Of a stretch of 64,000 bases of DNA, positions 32,940-41,850 are shown in pieces. The number at the start of each line of letters is the position of its first letter. The stretch's first letter is position 1. The DNA is from DASQMT01 sp963839615 (lineage in GTDB: Bacteria > Actinomycetota > Thermoleophilia > Solirubrobacterales > Solirubrobacteraceae): contig CAWIVY010000011.1 in the NCBI GenBank assembly GCA_963839615.1, forward strand, positions 1 through 64,000, written 5' to 3'. The position numbers and the translations under genes were made by a program. The notes beneath the pieces are model-generated. The model had not been told where the DNA came from, searched no databases, and saw only the letters and a program-made list of their open reading frames with translations.

Positions 32940-34577
32940 ATGGCACACAAGGAGATCAAGTACGACGTCGAGGCACGCAAGTCCCTCGAGCAGGGCGTCG
33001 ACGCGGTGGCGAACGCCGTCAAGGTGACGCTCGGCCCGAAGGGCCGCTACGTCGTCCTCGACAAGAAGTTCGGCGCCCCGACGATCACGAACGACGGCGT
33101 GACCATCGCTCGCGAGATCGAGGTCGAGGACGTCTTCCAGAACCAGGGCGCCCAGCTGGTGCGCGAGGTCGCGACCGCGACGAACGACGTGGCCGGCGAC
33201 GGCACGACGACCGCGACCGTGCTCGCTCAGGCGATCGTCCGCAAGGGCCTGAAGAACGTGGCCGCCGGCGCGAACCCGCTCGGGCTGAAGCGCGGCATCG
33301 AGATCGCCGTGAACTCGGTGGTCGACCACATCGGCCAGCAGTCCAAGGAGATCTCCGGCAAGGATCAGATCGCCCGCGTGGCGACGATCTCGGCCGGCGA
33401 TGAGGAGATCGGCGACGTGATCGCCGACGCCATCGACAAGGTCGGCAAGGACGGCGTGGTCAACGTCGAGGAGGGCCAGACGTTCGGCATGGACCTCGAG
33501 TTCACCGAGGGCATGCAGTTCGACAAGGGCTACATCTCGCCCTACATGGTCACCGACCAGGACCGGATGGAGGCGACGCTCGAGGATCCGTACGTCCTCA
33601 TCGCCAACTCCAAGATCGGCTCGGTCCGGGACATCCTCCCCGTGCTCGAGCAGGTCATCCAGTCCGGCAAGCCGCTGCTGATCATCGCCGAGGACGTCGA
33701 GGGCGAGTCCCTCGCGACGCTCGTCGTGAACAAGCTGCGCGGCACCTTCACCGGCGTCGCCGTGAAGGCCCCGGGCTTCGGCGACCGCCGCAAGCGGATG
33801 CTCGAGGACATCGCGATCCTCACGGGCGGCGAGGTCATCACCGAGGAGATGGGCCTGAAGCTCGAGAACACGCAGGTCTCGCAGCTCGGCCGTGCCCGGC
33901 GCATCGTCGTCACCAAGGACACGACCACGATCGTGGACGGCGCCGGCGAGGGCGACGCGATCAAGGGCCGCATCAACCAGATCAAGTCCGAGATCGAGAA
34001 CACCGACTCCGACTTCGATCGCGAGAAGCTCCAGGAGCGCCTCGCGAAGCTGTCCGGGGGTGTCGCCGTCGTCAAGGTCGGCGCGGCCACCGAGACCGAG
34101 ATGAAGGAGAAGAAGCACCGCGTCGAGGACGCGCTGCAGGCCACCCGCGCAGCCCTCGAGGAGGGCATCGTGCCGGGCGGCGGCGTGGCGCTGCTCGAGG
34201 CGACCGCCTCGATCGACGTCGACGCGATCGCCGACGAGGACGAGAAGACCGGCGCGAGGATCGTCCTGCGCGCGCTCGAGGAGCCGCTCCGCCAGATCGC
34301 GGAGAACGCCGGCCTCGAGGGCTCGGTCGTCGTCAACGACGTCCGCAAGGGCAAGTCCGGCCACGGACTCAACGCCCAGACGGGCGAGTACGTCGACCTC
34401 GTGGCCGCGGGCGTCATCGACCCCGCCATGGTCACCCGCTCGGCGCTGCAGAACGCGGCGTCGATCGCCAAGAACATCCTGACCACCGAGGCCATCGTGG
34501 CCGAGGTCCCGGACAAGGACAACGGCGGTGGCGGCGGTGGCATGCCCGACATGGGCGGCATGGGCGGCATGATGTAA
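32940..34577 (+). CDS. groEL: Chaperonin GroEL
   Basis: 545 residues, full length. ATP site TLGPKGRYVVLDKKFGAP and AGDGTTTATVLAQAIV, apical domain, AAVEEGIVPGG-type segment (ALEEGIVPGGGVALL) and a Gly-Met-rich C-terminal tail (GGMPDMGGMGGMM) are present. The tail with GGM repeats marks the main folding chaperonin rather than the His-rich GroEL1 type of mycobacteria. Forms the double-ring folding chamber with GroES. Transcribed from the CIRCE-controlled groES promoter and followed by a strong terminator. Confidence 0.98.
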   Translation: MAHKEIKYDVEARKSLEQGVDAVANAVKVTLGPKGRYVVLDKKFGAPTITNDGVTIAREIEVEDVFQNQGAQLVREVATATNDVAGDGTTTATVLAQAIVRKGLKNVAAGANPLGLKRGIEIAVNSVVDHIGQQSKEISGKDQIARVATISAGDEEIGDVIADAIDKVGKDGVVNVEEGQTFGMDLEFTEGMQFDKGYISPYMVTDQDRMEATLEDPYVLIANSKIGSVRDILPVLEQVIQSGKPLLIIAEDVEGESLATLVVNKLRGTFTGVAVKAPGFGDRRKRMLEDIAILTGGEVITEEMGLKLENTQVSQLGRARRIVVTKDTTTIVDGAGEGDAIKGRINQIKSEIENTDSDFDREKLQERLAKLSGGVAVVKVGAATETEMKEKKHRVEDALQATRAALEEGIVPGGGVALLEATASIDVDAIADEDEKTGARIVLRALEEPLRQIAENAGLEGSVVVNDVRKGKSGHGLNAQTGEYVDLVAAGVIDPAMVTRSALQNAASIAKNILTTEAIVAEVPDKDNGGGGGGMPDMGGMGGMM

Positions 34578-34608
34578 GGACGCGCTCCAGCGCTTCCTGA
34601 AGCACCAG

Positions 34609-34633
34609 CGGGCCCGGCGATTCGCCGGGCCCG
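34609..34633 (+). terminator. Rho-independent-type terminator after groEL
   Basis: CGGGCCCGGCG, loop ATT, CGCCGGGCCCG: a perfect 11-bp GC stem 32 bases after the groEL stop, followed by a short T-containing tail (TTGTCGTT). Confidence 0.8.
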
Positions 34634-34703
34634 TTGTCGTTCCGAACCGAATCGCCGGGTCCTGCGTAGCACCCGACGGCAACCCACCCAGGGGAGGTTC
34701 GGT

Positions 34704-35243
34704 ATGAGCAGGTTGCGGGTGAAGCTGGCAATCGGCGTCGCCATTCTCGGTATCGGGGCGACGACCGCCGCTGCCGTGGCGGGCGGCGGCGAGCGGGTCA
34801 AGACCCGCCTCAGCGGGTTCGAGGAGGTCCCGGCCGTCATGACCACGGGCGCGGGGTCGTTCAAGGCGCGGATCAACGACGCGGCGGACAAGATCGAGTA
34901 CGAGTTGCGCTACAGCGGGCTCGAGGGTGGCACCGTCCTGATGGCGCACATCCACGTCGCCCAGAAGACCGCCAACGGCAGCATCGTCGTCTGGTTCTGC
35001 GGCAGCAGCACGAACCCGGGGCCCGCGGGCACGCCGACATGCCCGGCGTCACCGGGCACCGTGACCGGCACGATCACGCCCGCCGACGTGCAGGCGGTCC
35101 CGGCCCAGGGCTTCGACCCCGCCGGCGAGTTCGCCGAGCTCGTGCGCGCCATCGAGAGCGGCGTCGCGTACGCGAACGTCCACACCGCGCGGTCGCCCGG
35201 CGGCGAGATCCGGGGCCAGATCGAGGACCGCGATGACGATTGA
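34704..35243 (+). CDS. Secreted CHRD-domain protein
   Basis: 179 residues. An N-terminal hydrophobic signal (KLAIGVAILGIGATTAAAVAGG) precedes a CHRD domain: TRLSGFEEVPAVMTTGAGSFKA, LRYSGLEGGTVLMAHIHVAQ, IVVWFC, and C-terminal GVAYANVHTARSPGGEIRGQI. CHRD domains are found in animal chordin and many bacterial exported proteins of unclear role. Two cysteines flank a GPAGTPTCPA loop. A GGGGAGG ribosome site precedes ATG 34704. Confidence 0.9.
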   Translation: MSRLRVKLAIGVAILGIGATTAAAVAGGGERVKTRLSGFEEVPAVMTTGAGSFKARINDAADKIEYELRYSGLEGGTVLMAHIHVAQKTANGSIVVWFCGSSTNPGPAGTPTCPASPGTVTGTITPADVQAVPAQGFDPAGEFAELVRAIESGVAYANVHTARSPGGEIRGQIEDRDDD

Positions 35244-35267
35244 GGCAGGTCTGGCAATGTTCGCCGG

Positions 35268-35558
35268 ATGCTGGCCTATGTGATCGCCTATACAGGAGAC
35301 TTCCGCGATGCGGCGGCGCTGCAGGAGTACCGCCGCCGCAACACGGACGCCGTGGCCAACCACGGCGGGAGGTTCATCGCCCGCGGCGGCGCCGTCGAGG
35401 TGCTCGAGGGCTCCTGGCCGTGGGAGCGGTGCGTCGTGATCGAGTTCCCGGACGCGGACGCCGCGCGCGCCTGGCACACGTCCGAGGAGTACGCGCCGCT
35501 CAAGGCGATGCGGCAGGCCGCGTCGACGACGCAGCTGATCCTCGCCGAGGGAACCTGA
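35268..35558 (+). CDS. DUF1330-family protein (dimeric alpha/beta barrel)
   Basis: 96 residues, the usual size. ALQEYRRRNTDAVANHGGRFIARGGAVEVLEG, VVIEFPDADAARAWHTSEEYAPLKAMRQ is the DUF1330 pattern with the conserved HGGRFLARGG and W-x-SEEY elements. Function unknown. Stand-alone between the CHRD gene and a bidirectional terminator. Confidence 0.9.
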   Translation: MLAYVIAYTGDFRDAAALQEYRRRNTDAVANHGGRFIARGGAVEVLEGSWPWERCVVIEFPDADAARAWHTSEEYAPLKAMRQAASTTQLILAEGT

Positions 35559-35592
35559 CCGCGGGTCCGGCTCGCCGGAGCCGGACCCGCGG
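35559..35592. terminator. Bidirectional terminator between DUF1330 and the M14 peptidase
   Basis: A 15-bp perfect stem (CCGCGGGTCCGGCTC / GAGCCGGACCCGCGG) with loop GCCG sits immediately after the DUF1330 stop and 6 bases before the stop of the convergent peptidase. It could serve both transcripts; no long T tract on either side. Confidence 0.7.
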
Positions 35593-35598
35593 GAGTCC

Positions 35599-38139
35599 TC
35601 ACGGCACGCGGTACATCACGACCGGCACGTGCGCGCGCCGCAACGCCCGCGCGACGTCGCGCGCCCACGGCAGCTCGTCGCCGCTGCGGCCCCGCGTCGC
35701 GATCAGCAACGTCGTGCGGCCGGGCGCCCGCACGACCCGGTAGCGCAGGCCGGCGCGGCGCAGCACGCGCCGGGCGGCCCGCTCACCGCGCGCCGCGACC
35801 ACGAGCCGCGCGGGCGAGTGCGCGAAGCGCAGCGCGCGCGCGGAGCGTCGCGCCGCCGTGCGCGCGGCCGAGCGGGCGCGGACCGATGCGATGCCGGCCA
35901 GCGCCGGATTCGAGCCCAGGATCGCGTTGCGCAGCACCCGCTGCGTGCCGTCGGTGAACGCGCGGAAGTTCGGCTCGAATCCGAACGCCACGGTCCGCCC
36001 GCTCCCGACGCGCTCGTCGACGACGGCGGCCGAGCCGCCGAGCGCCGCGATGCCGTCGGCGTAGCCGGAGACGAAGAAGTCCTCCGACGACGCGTCCGGG
36101 AACCGCAGCGGCGCATTCGCGCCGTGCGCGCGCATCACGTAGCGCGAGTCCCAGAAGGAGTACGCGAACGGTCCGACGCCCGCGGCCAGCGGGCTGCCGG
36201 TGTCGACCGCCGTGCGAACGAGGCTGCCCGGCGAGGAGATGCCAAGGTCCTCGGCACTCTCGAACGTCGCCGACGACACGCCCACGGCGGCCGCGAGCAC
36301 CGCGCCGTCGAGCCAGCCGACGTAGCGCCCGCCGCCCTGCACCCACTGGCGGATCGCCCGCTGGCCGTCAGGGCCCAGGTCCTTGAGCGCGAACGGGTCG
36401 CCCTTGAAGGACGGATCGCGGGTCGCGTAGCCGTCGGGCACGAGCAGCACGTCGGTGTCGGAGAGAGCGCCGGCCGCGATCTGCTTCGCCGTCACGTCGC
36501 GGAAGTCGAGCCCCCAGTGGTCGAGCAGCCAGCGCAGCCAGCCCGACGACTCCATGCCGCGCGAGAACTGCGGCGACATCGAGTACAGCGCGACCGTCGG
36601 CGCGTCCGCCGGCAGCGGAGCGACGCCCGGGTCCGCAACCGCCCCCACAGGGGCCTTCGCCATCGCCAGCGCCTGCCCGGAATAGCCGCCCTCGACGTCG
36701 AACAGCAGCGGCTGGCTCCACGCCGTCACGTCGTAGAAGTACGGGAACGGCGTGTAGGTGTCCTCGTTGAGCATCGCCTGCACCCAGTGCTTCTGGCGCT
36801 GGCCCAGGCTGACCACGTACGTGCCGGCCGGCAGCGTCTGCGCCCGCGTAGCGCGCCCGTAGGGCGTGAAGTCCGGCACGGAGACCGGCGCCGTCAGCCG
36901 CTCGACCACGACGTCCATCCGCTGCAGCCGCCGCACGAGCGCCCGCACCTCGCGCACCTTCGCCGGATCGTCGGCCCGGATGAAGTACTGGCGCACCGTG
37001 ATGTCCGGCACCTCGCGCTGGACCTCGTTCTCGGGTTGCACGACCTCGTTGGGCTCGAGCATCCCCGCCCGGCCCTGGTCGCGTGCCTCCGCCCAGGCGT
37101 TGTGCCAGGCGGTGAGGATCGACTGCTTGCCCGCGGCGGCCGCGGACAGCGACGTCCATTGCGTGAGGTACTGCTCGTATACGCGCTTGTGGGTGGGATC
37201 GGAGTCCGTCTTCTCGAACGTCATCCCGGCCGCGTTGAACCCCGTGGCGGGCACGGTGTCGCCGTAGCCCATGTAGAAGAGGTCGTAGCTCGCGTAGTTG
37301 AAGTACGGGATCCCGCGCGCGTCGAAGGTGTCCTGCATCGCGGGGCCGTAGAGGCCGTTGATCCAGCCGATCGCCTCGTCGGAGATCTCGTGGTAGACGG
37401 GGTCGGCGTTGGGCGGGAAGAAGTAGCCGGCGGTGTTGCCCATCTCGTGCGCGTCGATGAACAGGACCGGCGGGTAGGCGCGCAGGAACTCGAGCTTGCC
37501 GTCCGTCTCGGGCTGGGTCCGCGCGAACCAGTCGCGGTTCATGTCGAAGCCGTACGCGTTGCGCCGCGTGTCCGCCTCGCGGCCGTCCGGGTTCTGCGTC
37601 GGAAGGATCACGACGATCGACGCGTCGAGGATCTGCAGGGCCGCGCAGTCGCGGCGGTCGGCCAGCTCCCAGAGCACGCGCAGCGATGCGTCGGTCCCGC
37701 TCTCCTCGCCGCCGTGCACGTTGCCGGCGATCCAGAGGATCGCGGGGTTGGCCGCGGCGATCGCCGCCGCCCGCGCCGGCGTGGTGTCGGGGTTCATCAG
37801 CTCGGCGGCCGCCGCGCGCACGCCCGCCAGCCCCTGCCCGGTCACGCGCTCGGGGCGTCCGACGATCGCGTAGCGCAGCGGGCGGCCCTGCACCGAGCGT
37901 GCCAGGGTCCCCGCAGTCACGCGGTCGGAAGCGCGGTCGACCGCGCCGAGGTACGTGTCGGACTGCGCCGTCGTGACGTCCTTCTTGCCGAGGTCGAAGC
38001 CGAGCACCTGCTTCGGCGTCGGCACGCCCCCCGCGAACTGCGCCGGCCCGAACGGGTCGCATGGTTGCTGTGCCGCGGCCGGTGCCGCGGTCGCCGTCAG
38101 GAGGCCGGCCGCCACGGCCAGCGCTGCGAAGAACCGCAT
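35599..38139 (-). CDS. Secreted M14-family zinc carboxypeptidase with large C-terminal extension
   Basis: 846 residues from ATG 38139; the signal peptide MRFFAALAVAAGLLTATAAPAAA cleaves before QQPCDP. The M14 zinc site is visible: HGGEESG (His142, Glu145) and the third ligand in FIDAHEMG (His231), with NRDW substrate residues. After the peptidase domain comes a ~500-residue region with a glutamine-amidotransferase-like segment (VLLVPDGYATRDP, VQGGGRYVGWLDGAVL) and an Arg-rich C-terminus. It belongs to the long secreted M14 peptidases; substrate unknown. Single gene between a terminator and the ABC operon. Confidence 0.88.
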   Translation of the reverse strand: MRFFAALAVAAGLLTATAAPAAAQQPCDPFGPAQFAGGVPTPKQVLGFDLGKKDVTTAQSDTYLGAVDRASDRVTAGTLARSVQGRPLRYAIVGRPERVTGQGLAGVRAAAAELMNPDTTPARAAAIAAANPAILWIAGNVHGGEESGTDASLRVLWELADRRDCAALQILDASIVVILPTQNPDGREADTRRNAYGFDMNRDWFARTQPETDGKLEFLRAYPPVLFIDAHEMGNTAGYFFPPNADPVYHEISDEAIGWINGLYGPAMQDTFDARGIPYFNYASYDLFYMGYGDTVPATGFNAAGMTFEKTDSDPTHKRVYEQYLTQWTSLSAAAAGKQSILTAWHNAWAEARDQGRAGMLEPNEVVQPENEVQREVPDITVRQYFIRADDPAKVREVRALVRRLQRMDVVVERLTAPVSVPDFTPYGRATRAQTLPAGTYVVSLGQRQKHWVQAMLNEDTYTPFPYFYDVTAWSQPLLFDVEGGYSGQALAMAKAPVGAVADPGVAPLPADAPTVALYSMSPQFSRGMESSGWLRWLLDHWGLDFRDVTAKQIAAGALSDTDVLLVPDGYATRDPSFKGDPFALKDLGPDGQRAIRQWVQGGGRYVGWLDGAVLAAAVGVSSATFESAEDLGISSPGSLVRTAVDTGSPLAAGVGPFAYSFWDSRYVMRAHGANAPLRFPDASSEDFFVSGYADGIAALGGSAAVVDERVGSGRTVAFGFEPNFRAFTDGTQRVLRNAILGSNPALAGIASVRARSAARTAARRSARALRFAHSPARLVVAARGERAARRVLRRAGLRYRVVRAPGRTTLLIATRGRSGDELPWARDVARALRRAHVPVVMYRVP

Positions 38140-38191
38140 GGAAATGCCCCTCCCAGGGTCGCCGAAGCCGGACACCCTACAGCGGGCGGTG

Positions 38192-38962
38192 CTATCCGGC
38201 TGCCTCGGCCCGGCGCAGGCCGCGCACGCCCCAGATCGTGAACCCGGCGAGCAGCGCCAGCGCCACGCCGTAGACGAGCACGACGCGCAGGTCGCCGCCC
38301 GAGATCAGGTCGCGGCCGCCCTCGAGCAGCGCCGTGAACGGGTTGATGTGCGCGATCGCCTCGATCCAGCCCGAGAGCAGGTCGAGCGGCACGTAGACGG
38401 GCGCGAGGAAGAGCAGGACGAAGACGGGCATCTGCATCACCGGGCCCGCCTGGATCGTACGCAGCCGCATCGCCACCCCGGCGGCCCACATCGTCGCGGT
38501 GAGGTTCACGAGCAGCGCGAGCACGAGCAGGCCGAAGATGTCGACGCCGTCGCCGCCCACCTGCATCCCCGTCGCCAGCGCGACGACGAACAGCATCGCG
38601 CCGACGATGCCCGCGCGCGTCATCGCGGCGAGCGTGTAGCCGCCGAGGATGCCGAGCCGGTTGGGCGCCGCCAGCAGCATCCGCCGGGCGAAGCCCGACT
38701 CGAAGTCGGCGGCGATCGAGAACCCCGTGAAGACGCCGCCGAATGCGGACGCCTGCAGCAGCACGAAGACGAACTGGAACGCCGTGTAGCCCGACGGGAA
38801 GTCGAACCCCGGCACGTTGCTCACGTTCGAGAGGCCGCCGGCGAAGGCGACGAAGAAGAACAGCGGGAAGATCAGCGAGGGCAGCAGGAACTGCGGCTTG
38901 GTGAGGAAGCGGTGGATCGAGCGCCAGGCGACCGCGCGAGTCACGTCGGCCAGGCGCCTCAC
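38192..38962 (-). CDS. ABC-2 type permease (DrrB/C-like), second subunit
   Basis: 256 residues, six membrane segments. WRSIHRFLTKPQFLLPSLIFPLFFFVAFAGGL, GFARRMLLAAPNRLGILGGYTLAAM and the conserved NPFTALLEGGRDLISGG loop are typical of daunorubicin-resistance-type ABC-2 exporters. Last gene of the citrate synthase-ATPase-permease-permease operon; overlaps the preceding permease by 4 bases. Confidence 0.9.
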   Translation of the reverse strand: MRRLADVTRAVAWRSIHRFLTKPQFLLPSLIFPLFFFVAFAGGLSNVSNVPGFDFPSGYTAFQFVFVLLQASAFGGVFTGFSIAADFESGFARRMLLAAPNRLGILGGYTLAAMTRAGIVGAMLFVVALATGMQVGGDGVDIFGLLVLALLVNLTATMWAAGVAMRLRTIQAGPVMQMPVFVLLFLAPVYVPLDLLSGWIEAIAHINPFTALLEGGRDLISGGDLRVVLVYGVALALLAGFTIWGVRGLRRAEAAG

Positions 38963-39732
38963 GTGCGCACCAGCCGCGTCCGCAGGGCCGACGCCGCTCC
39001 GAGCACGCCGAGGAGCGAGATCGCGATCGCGACTCCGAATCCGAGCGCCAGCGCCTCCGCGTCCCAGCCGAAGATGACCAGCGAGCGCAGGCCCTCGAAC
39101 AGGTAGGAGACCGGGTTGATCGTCGCGATCGCGCGGAACCAGTCCTGCTCGATCAGCTCCCGCGGAAGCGCGTTCGAGGACAGGAACACGAACACGAAGA
39201 AGAGCGGGAAGACGCCCTGGACCGCCTCGCCGGACCCGGTTCGCAGCCCGATCAGAGCGCCGAGCGAGGCGAACGCGAGCGCGATCAGCAGCGCGAGCAC
39301 GATCATCACGGCGACGCCGGCCACCCCGGCGGCGAAGTGCAGGCCGGCCGCGAACCCGACCGCGAGGTAGATGGCGGCCGCGATCAGCGCCACCGTCATC
39401 ACGCCGGCGAGGTTCCCGAGCAGCAGCGCGCCGCGGCGCATCGGCGTCAGCGCGAGTCGCTTGAGGAAGCCCGTCTCGACGTCCCGCGCCAGGGCCGAGC
39501 CGGCGTTGATCGACGCGAACAGCGAGCCCTGGATGAACGGGAACGCGATCGCGAAGTTGAGGTAGTCGTCGGTCGGGAACCCGGGCAGGTTCGTCGCCGC
39601 CTGCAGCCCGCCCACGTTGACCGCCATCAGGATCAGCGGGAACAGCACCGGCGGGACGACCATCGCGGGCTGGCGCAGCGTCTGCAGCACGGATCGCCGC
39701 GCCATCTCGGCGCCCTGTCCGAGCAGGCTCAA
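38959..39732 (-). CDS. ABC-2 type permease (DrrB/C-like), first subunit
   Basis: 257 residues from TTG 39732, which overlaps the ATPase stop (TTGA); ATG 39705 is an alternative. Six hydrophobic segments; QTLRQPAMVVPPVLFPLILM, GFLKRLALTPMRRGALLLGN and ATINPVSYLFEGLRSLVIF match the ABC-2 permease pattern. Two different permease subunits suggest a heterodimeric exporter. Confidence 0.9.
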   Translation of the reverse strand: MSLLGQGAEMARRSVLQTLRQPAMVVPPVLFPLILMAVNVGGLQAATNLPGFPTDDYLNFAIAFPFIQGSLFASINAGSALARDVETGFLKRLALTPMRRGALLLGNLAGVMTVALIAAAIYLAVGFAAGLHFAAGVAGVAVMIVLALLIALAFASLGALIGLRTGSGEAVQGVFPLFFVFVFLSSNALPRELIEQDWFRAIATINPVSYLFEGLRSLVIFGWDAEALALGFGVAIAISLLGVLGAASALRTRLVRT

Positions 39733-40712
39733 GCAGTGACCTCGGCCTGCTGGTCGGCCTCGTCCTCGTCGGCGTCGAGCTTGCGGCCCGTCTTGGCGAG
39801 GAAGACGTCGTCGAGCGAGGGCTGGTGCAGCTGCAGGTCGGCGACGCGGATGCCGCCGCCGTCGAGCGCGCGCACGACGCTCGCGAGGTCCTCGCCGGAC
39901 TCCAGCCGCACGGCCGCGGCGCCCGGCGGCGCGGGCACGGGCGAGCCGAACCGCGCCAGCAGGCCGGCGACGGCGTCGCGGTCGCCGCGATCGGCGGGCA
40001 CCGCCTCGATCGAGGGGCGCCCGATCTCCGCCTTCAGCGCCTCCGGCGTCCCTTCGGCGACGATGCGGCCATGGTCGATGATCGCGATGCGGTCGGCGAG
40101 CACATCGGCCTCCTCGAGGTACTGCGTGGTCAGGAAGACCGTCACGCCGTCGTCGCGCGCGAGGCGCGCGACCTCGTTCCACATGTCGGCGCGGCTCGAG
40201 GGATCCAACCCCGTCGTCGGCTCGTCCAGGAACAGCACGCGCGGCCGGTGCACGAGCGCCAGCGCGAGGTCGAGGCGCCGCTTCATCCCGCCGGAGTAGC
40301 CGCCGACCTTGCGGTCGGCCGCGTCGGCGAGCCCGACGCGCTCGACCAGCTCGTCGCCGCGCGAGCGCCGCTCCGCCTTCGGGAGGCCCTGGAGCGTCGT
40401 CTGAAGGCGCATGTGGTCGCGCGCGGTCAGCAGCGGGTCGAGCGCCGCCTCCTGCAGCGCGGCGCCGATCGCGGCCCGCACGGCAGCGCCCTCGCGAACG
40501 ATGTCGTGGCCCGCTACGCGCGCACTGCCCGCGGTCGGCGGCAGCAGCGTCGTGAGCATCAGCACGGTTGTCGACTTGCCGGCGCCGTTGGGACCGAGGA
40601 AGCCGTAGATCTCGCCCGGCGCGACCTCGAGATCGATCCCGTCGACGGCGCGCGGGCCGTTCTTGAACTCGCGGACGAGCCCGGCGACCTCGATGCCGTT
40701 GGTCGCGGTCAT
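39729..40712 (-). CDS. DrrA-like ABC transporter ATPase
   Basis: 327 residues from ATG 40712. Walker A GPNGAGKST, signature YSGGMKRRL, Walker B VLFLDEPTTGLDP, switch QYLEEADVLADRIAIIDHGRI, and the C-terminal DrrA extension ending HQPSLDDVFLAKTGRKL. Powers the two downstream permeases; exports a hydrophobic compound or drug. It overlaps the citrate synthase stop by 4 bases, an unusual partner. Confidence 0.93.
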   Translation of the reverse strand: MTATNGIEVAGLVREFKNGPRAVDGIDLEVAPGEIYGFLGPNGAGKSTTVLMLTTLLPPTAGSARVAGHDIVREGAAVRAAIGAALQEAALDPLLTARDHMRLQTTLQGLPKAERRSRGDELVERVGLADAADRKVGGYSGGMKRRLDLALALVHRPRVLFLDEPTTGLDPSSRADMWNEVARLARDDGVTVFLTTQYLEEADVLADRIAIIDHGRIVAEGTPEALKAEIGRPSIEAVPADRGDRDAVAGLLARFGSPVPAPPGAAAVRLESGEDLASVVRALDGGGIRVADLQLHQPSLDDVFLAKTGRKLDADEDEADQQAEVTA

Positions 40713-41782
40713 GCAGGGAGCGGCCGGGCCGCCGGGCCGATGTACTTCGCCGACGGCCTGATCAGCCTCCCCTCGCGCTTCTGCTCGAGCACGTGCGCGG
40801 ACCAGCCGGCGGTGCGGGCGCACGTGAAGAGGCTCGTGAACAGCTCGGCGGGCACCTCGGCGTGGTCGAGCACCACGGCCGACCAGAACTCGACGTTCGT
40901 GGCGAGCACGCGGTCGGGCTTGCGCGCCTTGAGCTCCGCGAGCGCCGCCTGCTCGAGCGCGACCGCCACCTCGAACCGGTGCGAGCCGATCTCGCTGCTG
41001 GTCCGGCGCAGCACGCGCGCCCGCGGGTCCTCGGCGCGGTACACGCGGTGGCCGAAGCCCATCAGCCGCTCGCCGCGGTCGAGGACGCCCTTGACGTAGC
41101 GCTCGGCATCGCCCTCGCGCTCGACGTCGTCGAGCATCTTGAGCACGCGCGCCGGCGCGCCGCCGTGCAGCGGCCCCGAGAGCGCGCCGACGGCGGCGGA
41201 CAGCGCGGCGGCGACGTCCGCGCCGGTGGAGGCGACCACGCGGGCGGTGAAGGTGGACGCGTTCATGCCGTGCTCCGCGGCCGAGATCCAGTAGGCGTCG
41301 ATCGCCTTCACGTGAGCGGGGTCGGCCTCGCCGCGCCAGCGGATCAGGAAGCGCTCGGGGATCGACCGCGCCTGGTCGATCTCGCTCTGCGGCACCGGCG
41401 GCCGGCCGATGCCGCGCGCCGACTGGGCGACGAACGAGAGCGCCATCACGGACGCGCGCGCGAGGTCGTCACGCGCCTGGGCGTCGTCGACGTCGATCAG
41501 CGGCCGGAAGCCCCACTGCGGTCCCAGCACCGCGAGCGCGGACTGCACGTCGACGCGCGGATCGCCGGAGCGGATGCCGAGCGGATGCGGCGTGGCCGGC
41601 GGCAGTCCGGGCGCGAGCGTGCCGTCCACGAGCAGCCCCCAGACCTGCTCGAAGGGCACGCGCCCGACGAGCTCCTCCAGGTCGACGCCGCGATAGCGCA
41701 GCGCACCGCCCTCCCTGTCTGGCTCGGCGATCTCGGTGGCGAAGGCGACGACGCCTTCGAGGCCGGACTGGACTTCGCTCAT
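40709..41782 (-). CDS. Citrate synthase family protein
   Basis: 357 residues from ATG 41782 (MSEVQSGLEGVVAFATEIAE). Catalytic segments: AAEHGMNASTFTARVVASTGAD, SGPLHGGAPARV and MGFGHRVYRAEDPRARVL, with NVEFWSAVVLD near the Asp-containing C-terminal region. Length and N-terminus match actinobacterial citrate synthase 2 / citrate-methylcitrate synthase types. Condenses acetyl-CoA (or propionyl-CoA) with oxaloacetate. First gene of an operon with a DrrABC-type exporter, with 4-base overlap. Confidence 0.9.
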   Translation of the reverse strand: MSEVQSGLEGVVAFATEIAEPDREGGALRYRGVDLEELVGRVPFEQVWGLLVDGTLAPGLPPATPHPLGIRSGDPRVDVQSALAVLGPQWGFRPLIDVDDAQARDDLARASVMALSFVAQSARGIGRPPVPQSEIDQARSIPERFLIRWRGEADPAHVKAIDAYWISAAEHGMNASTFTARVVASTGADVAAALSAAVGALSGPLHGGAPARVLKMLDDVEREGDAERYVKGVLDRGERLMGFGHRVYRAEDPRARVLRRTSSEIGSHRFEVAVALEQAALAELKARKPDRVLATNVEFWSAVVLDHAEVPAELFTSLFTCARTAGWSAHVLEQKREGRLIRPSAKYIGPAARPLPA

Positions 41783-41850
41783 GCGCTCAGAGTACGGCGC
41801 GAGAGCCCGGACACGGCCGCTCGGATCGGCGTAGTGTGCTCGCACTCGTG

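Noticed and set aside
34660..34703. Second chaperonin operator or promoter before the CHRD gene
   Set aside because: No inverted repeat of CIRCE type and no clear -35/-10 pair could be seen.
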